Source of the DNA: Neobacillus fumarioli NBRC 102428
Lineage (GTDB): Bacteria; Bacillota; Bacilli; Bacillales; Cytobacillaceae
Length of the DNA: 64,000 nucleotides
Direction of reading: 5' to 3'
NCBI RefSeq assembly: GCF_001591485.1
Contig: NZ_BCUZ01000001.1
Span: 47,405 to 111,404, forward strand
In this document: positions 53,323 to 64,000 of the stretch, in pieces
Layout of the letters: each line of letters starts with the position of its first letter
Position numbering within the stretch: the stretch's first letter is position 1
Made by a program: the position numbers and the translations under genes
Notes under the pieces: generated by a model
The model's input: the letters and a program-made list of their open reading frames with translations, nothing else
Databases searched by the model: none
Told to the model about the DNA's origin: nothing

Positions 53323-56300
53323 GCAAACACGGCCTCCCTTTCTTCTGCTGCCATTGGTTCTGCCGAGAAGTTCATTGATTCAATTACTTTCAAAATCGCT
53401 TCTGCAGTATCTAATGAGGTCAAACATGGAACCCCATTTTCGACAGCCTCACGTCGGATTCTAAAGCCGTCACGCTCCGGCTGTTTTCCTTTTGTTAATG
53501 TGTTGATAATAAACTGAACTTCGCCATGATGGATCACATCTAACAAAGTCTGTCCCGTTGCTCCTATTTTCTTGACTACCTGTACGGGAAGGCCGGCATC
53601 TTCCAGCACTTGTGCGGTGCCGCTCGTTGCCATTAAACGGTAGCCAATTGCGGAAAACCGTTTTGCCAATTTTAAAGCTTCCTGCTTATCCTTATCGGCA
53701 ACTGTAAACAAGACAGTCCCAAACTTTTGGATATTCATACCGGAAGCCACTAAGCCTTTGTAAAGAGCTTTTTCCAGAGTAACATCCTTGCCCATCACCT
53801 CACCGGTTGATTTCATTTCCGGTCCTAGTGAAATATCAACATCTTTTAATTTGGCAAAAGAGAATACGGGAACCTTTACAAATACACCCTCTTTTTCTGG
53901 AACGAGTCCAGGTGTATATCCTTGAGCAGGGATCGATTCACCTAGAATAGCTCTTGTCGCAATTTTTGCCATCGGAATGTTCGTAATTTTACTCAAAAAT
54001 GGTACGGTGCGGCTTGACCTTGGGTTTACTTCAAGCACAAATACTTGATCTCCTGATAGAACGTATTGGATATTTAATAACCCGATGATGTTTAACCCTT
54101 TCGCCATTTTTACTGTATATTCTACCAGTGTTTTCTTCACGGCTTCGGATAATGTCTGCGGCGGATAAACGGCAATTGAATCTCCTGAATGGACACCAGC
54201 TCTCTCAATATGCTCCATAATTCCCGGAATCAGCACATTCTGCCCGTCACATACAGCATCCACTTCAATTTCCTTCCCGGTTAAATAACGGTCAATTAAA
54301 ACAGGGTGCTCAGGATTCACTTTGACTGCATTTTTCATATAGTGCAGCAGCTCTTCTTCACGGTAGACAATTTCCATTGCCCGGCCTCCGAGAACATAGG
54401 AAGGGCGAACAAGAACCGGGTAACCGATTTCTCCTGCGATGATCAGCGCCTCCTCAACTGATAGCGCCGTTTTTCCAAGCGGCATCGGTATGTTTAATTC
54501 GCGAAGAGCTTGTTCAAATTTATCTCGGTCTTCCGCGCGATCCAAATTCTCTAGGCTCGTTCCCAAAATGGCAACACCATTCGCTTCGAGTTTAGCAGCT
54601 AAATTAATTGCGGTTTGCCCGCCAAACTGGACAACAACTCCGATTGGTTTTTCAAGGTCGATGATACTCATGACATCTTCAATAGTTAGTGGTTCAAAAT
54701 ATAGTTTATCGGAGATGCTAAAATCCGTTGAAACCGTCTCCGGGTTGTTGTTAATAATGATCGCTTCATATCCCGCTTCTTTAATTGCTTTTACAGAATG
54801 CACAGTAGCATAGTCAAATTCAATGCCCTGGCCAATGCGGATCGGTCCAGACCCAAGAACAACGACACTTTTTCTCCCGGGTACAATGGATTCATTTTCT
54901 TCTTCATATGTGCCATAGTAGTAAGGGGTTTCCGATTCAAATTCTGCCGCACAAGTATCAACCATTTTATAAACAGGTACAATACCAGAACGTTTTCGAA
55001 GCTCATAAATTTCTGCTTCGGTCCGTCCCCAAAGTTCGGCAATTTTTTTATCGGTAAAGCCCTTTTGTTTGGCTTCCAAAAGAAGCTCTTTGTCAAAGAG
55101 ATTAGCGCGAAGCCGTTCTTCAAGTTTGATAATTCCTTCCATTTTCTTCAGAAAGAATAAATCAATCTTACTCCACTGATGGATCGTTTCAATCGTGATG
55201 CCGCGTTTTAAACCTTCCGCAATATAGAACAGTCTTTCATCTCCCGCTTTTTTAATCCGTTTTTCCAACAGTTCATCATCAATAGCTTCTGCCCCGGTCA
55301 ATTCGAAATGGTACACTCCGGCTTCAAGAGAGCGGATGGCTTTTAGAAGCGACTCTTCAAATGTACGGCCGATCGCCATAACCTCTCCTGTTGCCTTCAT
55401 TTGTGTCCCTAATGAACGGTTGCCGGATTCGAACTTATCAAATGGCCATCTTGGAATTTTGGTAACAACATAATCAAGTGCAGGTTCAAAGCTTGCATAG
55501 GTTTTGCCGGTTACCGGGTTCAACATTTCATCAAGCGTCAGCCCGACCGCAATTTTTGCTGCCAGCTTGGCAATCGGGTAACCAGTTGCTTTCGAAGCTA
55601 ATGCCGAAGAACGGCTGACCCTCGGGTTTACTTCAATAACATAGTATTTGAAACTGTCTGGATCTAATGCAAGCTGAACATTACATCCCCCTTCAATCCC
55701 AAGAGCGCGGATAATTTTCAGCGATACATTTCTTAGCAGCTGGTATTCCCTGTCACTTAAAGTCTGGCTCGGTGCCACAACAATGGAGTCACCAGTATGA
55801 ACTCCTACCGGGTCAATGTTTTCCATATTACAAACGACAATCGCATTGTCTCCAGCATCGCGCATGACTTCATATTCAATTTCTTTATATCCAGCAATAC
55901 TCTTTTCCAGAAGACATTGATGTACTGGGCTGTTTTTCAGGCCGGTTTCTACAATTTCTTCAAGTTCTTCTTCATTATGACAGATGCCTCCCCCTGTTCC
56001 TCCAAGCGTAAAGGCAGGGCGGACAATTACAGGGAAGCCGATTTTCTCAACGAAAGCTTTTGCTTCGGCTAATTCATGAATAATTTCACTATCGGGTACT
56101 GGTTCATTTAGTTCGTTCATTAAGCTTCGAAACAGTTCACGGTCTTCTGCCTGATTGATAGCTGACAGCTTTGTCCCGAGGATTTCCACACCACATTCTT
56201 CAAGTACTCCGGATTTCGCCAGCTCAACAGCGAGATTAAGTCCTGTTTGACCGCCAAGTGTTGCAAGCAATGCATGAGGGCGTTCCTTGCGGATAATTCT

Positions 56301-56525
56301 TGAGACAAATTCAACAGTTAATGGTTCAATATACACGCGGTCCGCAATTTCAGTATCTGTCATGATTGTCGCTGGATTGGAGTTTACGAGAATGACGCGA
56401 TACCCTTCTTCTCTAAGAGCAATACAAGCCTGAGCTCCGGCATAGTCAAATTCCGCTGCCTGTCCGATCACAATGGGACCGGATCCAATCACTAGAATGG
56501 AGTTAATATCTGTACGTTTAGGCAT
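53319..56525 (-). CDS. pyrAB: Carbamoyl-phosphate synthase large chain, pyrimidine type
   Basis: Makes carbamoyl phosphate from ammonia, bicarbonate and two ATP. 1068 residues. Seen: two ATP-grasp halves, each with a GSGPI(V/R)IGQ(A/G)xEFDYA motif (start and about residue 555), GGTGGGI in the first half, and a C-terminal allosteric MGS-like domain from about 930. Overlaps pyrAA by 8 bp. Within the pyr operon, so the pyrimidine-controlled copy. Confidence 0.98.
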
Positions 56526-57602
56526 TGGTGATAACCTCCTTATTTGCTTCCATCAATTCGAGAAACTGATCAAATAATTGTCCTGCGTCTTCCGGTCCTG
56601 GAGAAGCTTCCGGATGATACTGAACCGTAAATGCCGGATAGTCCAAATGTTTTAGCCCTTCGATTGTTCCATCATTTAACGCGATATGGGTAACTGCAAG
56701 TCTAGTACTTTTAATCGATTCAGGTTCTACTGTATAACCATGGTTCTGGGATGTCATGGCAATTTTCCCTGTTGCCAAATCTTTTACAGGATGGTTGGAA
56801 CCACGGTGGCCAAACTTCATTTTCACCGTGTTTCCCCCGCAGGCAAGAGCGAACAATTGATGCCCAAGGCAAATGCCAAACAGCGGAATTTTCCCTAATA
56901 CACCTTTCAACATATCAATCGCTTCCGGAACATCTTTTGGATCTCCAGGCCCATTTGAAAGCATAATTCCGTCCGGACGAAGCTGAAGAATCTCCTGGGC
57001 TGTTGTATGGTATGGCACAACTACCACGTCACAGTCCCGTTTATTTAATTCTCGTAAAATGCCGTGCTTCATCCCAAAATCGACTAGAACAACTCTCTTT
57101 CCTCGCCCTGGGCTTGGATAAGGATTTTTTGTTGAAACCTGCCTTACTTGATCGATTGGAAGCTGTTTGCTTTTCAATGAATGGATGATATCTTCTGCAT
57201 TTTTTTCGATGCTGCAAATGGCACCTTTCAATGTCCCGTACTGACGGATAATTCTTGTTAGCTTTCGGGTATCAATTCCAGAAATTCCTGGGATTTTTTT
57301 CATTACGAAGTAGTCGTCCAATGTATATTCGCTGCGCCAATTTGACGGAAAATCGCAAGCTTCTTTCACAATGAATCCTTTAACCGCAGGGTTGATGGAC
57401 TCGAAATCATCGCGGTTAATTCCATAGTTACCAATTAAGGGGTAAGTAAGGGTGACAATTTGTCCGCAGTAGGATGGATCGGAAAGGATTTCCTGGTAAC
57501 CTGTCATCCCTGTATTAAATACAACTTCACCAACTGTTTCCGTATCGGCTCCGAATCCTTCTCCGATAAAAATCGTTCCATCTTCCAAAATCAGCTGTCT
57601 TT

Positions 57603-57606
<4 letters not shown>
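56518..57606 (-). CDS. pyrAA: Carbamoyl-phosphate synthase small chain, pyrimidine type
   Basis: Glutaminase subunit supplying ammonia. GTG at 57606 is 8 nt after AAGGATGT, overlaps the pyrC stop as GTGA, and gives 362 residues starting [10 protein letters not shown]; a frame open to 57666 lies inside pyrC. Seen: catalytic Cys246 in [13 protein letters not shown] and the His/Glu pair in [11 protein letters not shown]. Confidence 0.96.
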
Positions 57607-59928
<2,322 letters not shown>

Positions 59929-59947
59929 TTTAAAAGGTTTTCTTTTT

Positions 59948-61264
59948 TTATGCGGTTTTTTTATGATTTTCTTTTGTGTCTAATTCACCAAACATATTTG
60001 CATCTGCCGGCTGTCTGCCAGGGAGAATTAGATTCAAGACTACTCCAAAAATCGCTGCAAGAGCCATTCCTTGGATTTGGAATTGTTCGGTAATTTTTAT
60101 AAAGGCACCACCTATTCCAACTACTAAAATAACCGATGCAATCACAAGATTTCGATTATTGCCAAAATCCACCTTGCTGTCTACCAGCATTCTTAAGCCT
60201 GATGAAGCAATGATACCAAACAGGAGAATCGAAACCCCTCCCATGACAGGTGTCGGAATGGAGTGGATTAAGGCTGATACCTTTCCAATAAATCCAAACA
60301 AGATGGCGAAAACGGCTGCACCGGCTATAACATAAACGCTGTAAATTTTGGTTATGGCAAGAACGCCGATATTTTCACCGTAGGTCGTTTTTGGCGGCCC
60401 GCCGATTAAGGAAGAAATCAGCGTTGCCGTCCCGTCTCCAAGGATAGAGCGGTGCAGGCCTGGATCCTTAATAAAATCACGCCCTACTACTTTACTAAGA
60501 ACAAGCTGGTGTCCAATATGTTCCGATAAAGTAACGATCGCTACAGGAGCCATCAGAAGAACAATATCTACCGAAAATTTTACTTTATAACTAACAAACG
60601 GGAAGATGAAATTTGGAATTTCAAACCATGGTGCCGTAATAACCGGCTTGAAATCTACAATTCCTATCAGCAGTGAGTAAACATAGCCGACGATAATTCC
60701 GCCAAGGATCGGAATAAAACTTAAAAATTTCTTCCCGAAAATCGTGAATCCAATCGTTGCAGCCAAGGTTACAAGCGCTGCGGAAAAATGAAGCAAGCTG
60801 TATTTATGAGTAATCGGATTATTCATCGCCATACCTACAGCCGTTCCTGATACGGCTAATCCGATCACTATAATGACCGGACCGACAACAACCGGCGGTA
60901 GTAAATTCATGACCCATTTGTATCCAGCTCTCTTTATAATTAAAGAAACAATTCCATAGATGATTCCTGCCAGGAATGTTCCCACCATAGCTTCCCCAGG
61001 TCCGCCTGCCGCTTTAGCATAAATGATGGGAGCAATATATGCAAAGGATGATCCAAGATAAGCAGGAACTTTTCCCTGGGTGATCAAAAGAAACGCCAAT
61101 GTGCCAAGACCGCTGGAGATTAAAGCAATCGCAGGGCTTAAACCTACAAGATATGGAACAAGAATAGTTGATCCGAACATGGCAAATAAGTGTTGCAGAC
61201 TTAATGTCAACCATTGGGCGGGTTTCGGCTTATCATGTATATCCAAGATTGGTTTTTCGGTCAT
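59948..61264 (-). CDS. pyrP: Uracil permease
   Basis: Uracil:proton symporter of the NCS2 family. 438 residues. Seen: about 14 hydrophobic segments, N-terminal AQWLTLSLQHLFAMFGSTILVP, SFAYIAPI, the family motif TYGENIGVLAITKIYS, and PVMGGVSILLFG. ATG at 61264 follows GGAGGAG. Placed between pyrR and pyrB with attenuators on both sides. Confidence 0.98.
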   Translation of the reverse strand: MTEKPILDIHDKPKPAQWLTLSLQHLFAMFGSTILVPYLVGLSPAIALISSGLGTLAFLLITQGKVPAYLGSSFAYIAPIIYAKAAGGPGEAMVGTFLAGIIYGIVSLIIKRAGYKWVMNLLPPVVVGPVIIVIGLAVSGTAVGMAMNNPITHKYSLLHFSAALVTLAATIGFTIFGKKFLSFIPILGGIIVGYVYSLLIGIVDFKPVITAPWFEIPNFIFPFVSYKVKFSVDIVLLMAPVAIVTLSEHIGHQLVLSKVVGRDFIKDPGLHRSILGDGTATLISSLIGGPPKTTYGENIGVLAITKIYSVYVIAGAAVFAILFGFIGKVSALIHSIPTPVMGGVSILLFGIIASSGLRMLVDSKVDFGNNRNLVIASVILVVGIGGAFIKITEQFQIQGMALAAIFGVVLNLILPGRQPADANMFGELDTKENHKKTA

Positions 61265-61320
61265 GCTTTCTCCTCCATTTTTAAATAAGTATTTTTTATT
61301 AGTCTGGCTTTTTCTTTATA

Positions 61321-61412
61321 AAAAAACCTCTTTGCACCAAAGGAACAAAGAGGAATAAACAACCGAATCTATCGACGTTTTTTCCCCTTTGCCAGCCTCG
61401 CAGGACTGCATT
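61321..61412 (-). promoter_or_regulatory. PyrR-type attenuator between pyrR and pyrP
   Basis: PyrR loop sequence GCAGTCCTGCGAGGCTGG near 61409-61392; terminator stem CCTCTTTG and CAAAGAGG with six T after it. Confidence 0.9.
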
Positions 61413-61427
61413 TAAAAGGGAATGTAT

Positions 61428-62090
<663 letters not shown>

Positions 62091-62115
62091 ATTAAAGGCA
62101 TATTCAACTATAGTT

Positions 62116-62144
62116 AGCATAACGTGATCGTTTCATAATGTCAA
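62116..62144 (-). promoter_or_regulatory. Sigma-A promoter of the pyr operon
   Basis: Perfect TTGACA at 62139-62144, 17-nt spacer, TATGCT at 62116-62121. Initiation near 62109 gives a leader of about 140 nt containing the first attenuator. Confidence 0.88.
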
Positions 62145-62147
62145 CGA

Positions 62148-63053
62148 TTATTTTCTTAATTGATCGACAAGCTGTTCTAAACAATCCGGAAGCGGTGCTT
62201 CAAATTCCAAATATTGATTAGTCCTTGGATGGACAAAGCCTAAAATTCCGGCATGCAGTGCCTGTCCATCAATATCCAACGTCTTTCTCGGTCCATACTT
62301 AGGATCTCCTACCAGCGGAAAGCCAATGTATTTCATATGAACACGAATTTGGTGCGTTCTTCCAGTTTCTAACTGACACTCAACAAAGGTGAACTCTTTG
62401 AAGCGTTCAAGCACATGAAAATGAGTGACAGCGTGTTTCCCATTATCAACAACCGTCATACTCTGACGATCTTTCGGATCCCTGCCAAGCGGTGCATCAA
62501 TTGTACCATGGTCATGGGGGATTACTCCATGAACAATAGCTTTATATTTTCGTGTAACAGTTTTTTCAACAAGCTGATTAACAAGGCTTTCATGGGCCAA
62601 ATCATTTTTGGCTACCATCAATAACCCGGACGTATCCTTATCAATCCGGTGGACGATTCCAGGTCGTAAAACCCCATTTATACCGGATAAATCTTTACAA
62701 TGAGCCATTAGACCGTTAACCAAAGTTCCGGTCATGTGCCCTGGTGCAGGGTGAACCACCATTCCTCTTGGCTTATTAACAACTATGACATCTTGATCCT
62801 CATAGTAAATATCTAAATCCATTTCTTCCGGTATAACATCAAGAATTTCCGAGTCAGGTATCATGATTTCGATATGGTCATTGATACTGCATTTATAATT
62901 CGTTTTAACTTCCTTCCCATTCACCAGCACATTTCCTTCTTTGATCCACTGCTGTACCTGAGTTCTTGACCATTCTTCATCAAGACCGGAAATGACTTTA
63001 TCAATCCTCTCTCCATTCTCCTCGTCAAGAATGATGTGTTCCATTTTCTCCAT
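62148..63053 (-). CDS. rluD: RluD-type 23S rRNA pseudouridine synthase (YlyB)
   Basis: RluA-family enzyme. 301 residues. Seen: N-terminal S4-like RNA-binding domain ([32 protein letters not shown] in outline), then the catalytic Asp in [30 protein letters not shown] and GDPKYGP. Target uridines cannot be assigned from sequence alone. Overlaps lspA by 29 bp. Confidence 0.92.
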   Translation of the reverse strand: MEKMEHIILDEENGERIDKVISGLDEEWSRTQVQQWIKEGNVLVNGKEVKTNYKCSINDHIEIMIPDSEILDVIPEEMDLDIYYEDQDVIVVNKPRGMVVHPAPGHMTGTLVNGLMAHCKDLSGINGVLRPGIVHRIDKDTSGLLMVAKNDLAHESLVNQLVEKTVTRKYKAIVHGVIPHDHGTIDAPLGRDPKDRQSMTVVDNGKHAVTHFHVLERFKEFTFVECQLETGRTHQIRVHMKYIGFPLVGDPKYGPRKTLDIDGQALHAGILGFVHPRTNQYLEFEAPLPDCLEQLVDQLRK

Positions 63054-63513
63054 AAGTTTTCTCCTTTGTACCTCTCTCGTCCAACAACATTTGAATAATC
63101 AATAATGCTACTCCAATGACTAATGCGGAATCCGCAATATTAAAGACTGGGAAATTGTAGCCAAATATATAGGTGTGAATAAAGTCAACTACTTCTTTAC
63201 GAAATACACGATCAATGAAGTTGCCGATTGCCCCGCCAAGCATCAATGCAAGCGACATTCCGAACAGCGGCTTCCCTTTTGCTGCTTTACGTAGATAATA
63301 TGTAATCGCAACAATGACAATAATCGTGATCACATAAAATAACCACATTTGCCCTTGAAGAATTCCCCAGGCTGCTCCCCGATTGCGATGTGAGGTAATA
63401 TACAAAACATGATCAATGACCGGAATACTTTCCCCATAAAACATATTTTTGACAATTAACCATTTCGTCAGCTGATCTAAAAGAATAACAAAAAGTGCAA
63501 TTAAGTAGTACAC
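63025..63513 (-). CDS. lspA: Lipoprotein signal peptidase, probable GTG start
   Basis: Membrane aspartyl protease that cleaves prolipoprotein signal peptides. GTG at 63513 is 9 nt after TGGGGG and gives 162 residues ([18 protein letters not shown]), matching B. subtilis LspA; an ATG at 63531 overlaps that site. Seen: four membrane segments, [10 protein letters not shown], and catalytic aspartates in GNFIDR and FNIADSAL. Confidence 0.96.
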   Translation of the reverse strand: MYYLIALFVILLDQLTKWLIVKNMFYGESIPVIDHVLYITSHRNRGAAWGILQGQMWLFYVITIIVIVAITYYLRKAAKGKPLFGMSLALMLGGAIGNFIDRVFRKEVVDFIHTYIFGYNFPVFNIADSALVIGVALLIIQMLLDERGTKEKTYGENGTHHS

Positions 63514-63602
63514 TAAGAAATACCCCCACATTTAGCCTATACTTCTTATGAATTTTAGCATACTTAATTGCAAAAGGACAATGTTCCAGCTGCAAAAGAA
63601 GG

Positions 63603-63884
63603 TTAAATTGGTTTTTTCCAAAAGTTTTCGATTCTTTCTGTATCCTTTATTGACCTGATGGTTGGAATGGCAGTTAAAAATTCAGTTGGGAGTAATTCTC
63701 CGGAGATTTCACAATATCCAAAATTCCCTTCAGCCATTTTGAATAAAGCCTTATTCACATCAGCCAATTCATCTTCCAAAATCGCTGTCAGCCAATTCTT
63801 TTCTTTTTTAGCTGCCAAAGAATGTTCAATTTCGGTTTTTGTTTGACGGAGTTCCAATAATAGCATTTGGGTGTCAGCATTCAT
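63603..63884 (-). CDS. DksA/TraR-like small protein with a degenerate zinc finger (ylyA position)
   Basis: 93 residues: a charged helical hairpin (about 5-50) followed by AEGNFGYCEISGELLPTEFLTAIPT, which resembles the DksA/TraR finger region GxYGxCxxCGxxIPxxRLxAxP. Only the first Cys (58) remains; Ser61 stands where the second is expected, and the distal Cys pair is absent, so zinc binding is unlikely. ATG at 63884 has CGGAGGG. Position upstream of lspA matches B. subtilis ylyA, a sporulation-linked DksA-like gene; orthology is inferred. Confidence 0.75.
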   Translation of the reverse strand: MNADTQMLLLELRQTKTEIEHSLAAKKEKNWLTAILEDELADVNKALFKMAEGNFGYCEISGELLPTEFLTAIPTIRSIKDTERIENFWKKPI

Positions 63885-63975
63885 GTTGTTCCCTCCGTTG
63901 ATTCATTGTTGTTTTATTATTACCACTAGGGCTTCGCTGACGCTGAAAAAGATTTGACATCATAGGAAAATAATA

Positions 63976-63999
63976 AAAGCCCTGCTTTAGCGGAGCTTT
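63976..63999 (-). terminator. Terminator of the gene upstream of the window (expected ileS)
   Basis: AAAGCTCCGC and GCAGGGCTTT arms (one mismatch, one G-U) with a TAAA loop, followed on the - strand by TATTATTTTCC. In B. subtilis ileS precedes ylyA-lspA; that gene itself is not in the window. Confidence 0.7.
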
Positions 64000-64000
64000 C

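Overview
The window is a block of chromosomal housekeeping genes from an endospore-forming member of the Bacillaceae (Bacillus in the broad sense). The evidence is the near-complete gene order of the B. subtilis lspA-to-clpY segment, spoVM, a PyrR-controlled pyr operon, a FapR operator in front of fapR-plsX, and Shine-Dalgarno sites of the AAGGAGG type. Only two genes, rqcH and rpmB, read on the + strand; all others read on the - strand. The window is therefore reversed relative to the usual map, and transcription runs mostly from high to low coordinates. I recognised no tRNA, rRNA, insertion sequence, prophage, CRISPR array or defence locus.

Layout, in the direction of transcription. 64.0-62.1 kb: a degenerate DksA/TraR-like small protein (ylyA position), lspA and an RluD-type pseudouridine synthase. 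62.1-50.3 kb: the ten-gene pyrimidine operon pyrR-P-B-C-AA-AB-K-D-F-E, with a strong promoter and three PyrR-type attenuators. 50.3-48.5 kb: rqcH on the + strand, convergent with pyrE at a shared terminator. 48.3-43.5 kb: a calcium P-type ATPase, yicC, remA, gmk and rpoZ. 43.4-30.8 kb: coaBC, priA, def, fmt, rsmB, rlmN, prpC, prkC, rsgA, rpe and thiN, then spoVM. 30.2 kb: rpmB on the + strand, divergent from yloU-fakA. 27.7-16.2 kb: recG, the FapR-controlled lipid genes fapR-plsX-fabD-fabG, then acpP, rnc, smc and ftsY. 16.1-11.5 kb: ylxM-ffh, rpsP-khpA-ylqD-rimM-trmD and rplS. 11.4-0 kb: lepB, rbgA, rnhB, sucC-sucD, dprA, topA, trmFO, hslV and the first part of hslU.

The genes group into pyrimidine synthesis with uracil feedback, fatty acid and phospholipid initiation with malonyl-CoA feedback, translation (ribosomal proteins, SRP, rRNA/tRNA modification, formylation/deformylation, ribosome GTPases, RqcH rescue), and DNA maintenance (PriA, RecG, SMC, TopA, RNase HII, DprA).

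I did not find a clearly undescribed biological system. The best leads are small. One is an inverted repeat with TTGTAAAG-type arms and an identical 8-nt spacer at both the ylxM-ffh and rpsP promoters. Another is a yicC promoter nested inside the terminator of the preceding gene. xerC is missing from the trmFO-hslV junction. HslV has an N-terminus without the Ser used by B. subtilis ClpQ. A dispersed intergenic repeat occurs in three places. Several starts are re-assigned to TTG or GTG because only those have a ribosome binding site.
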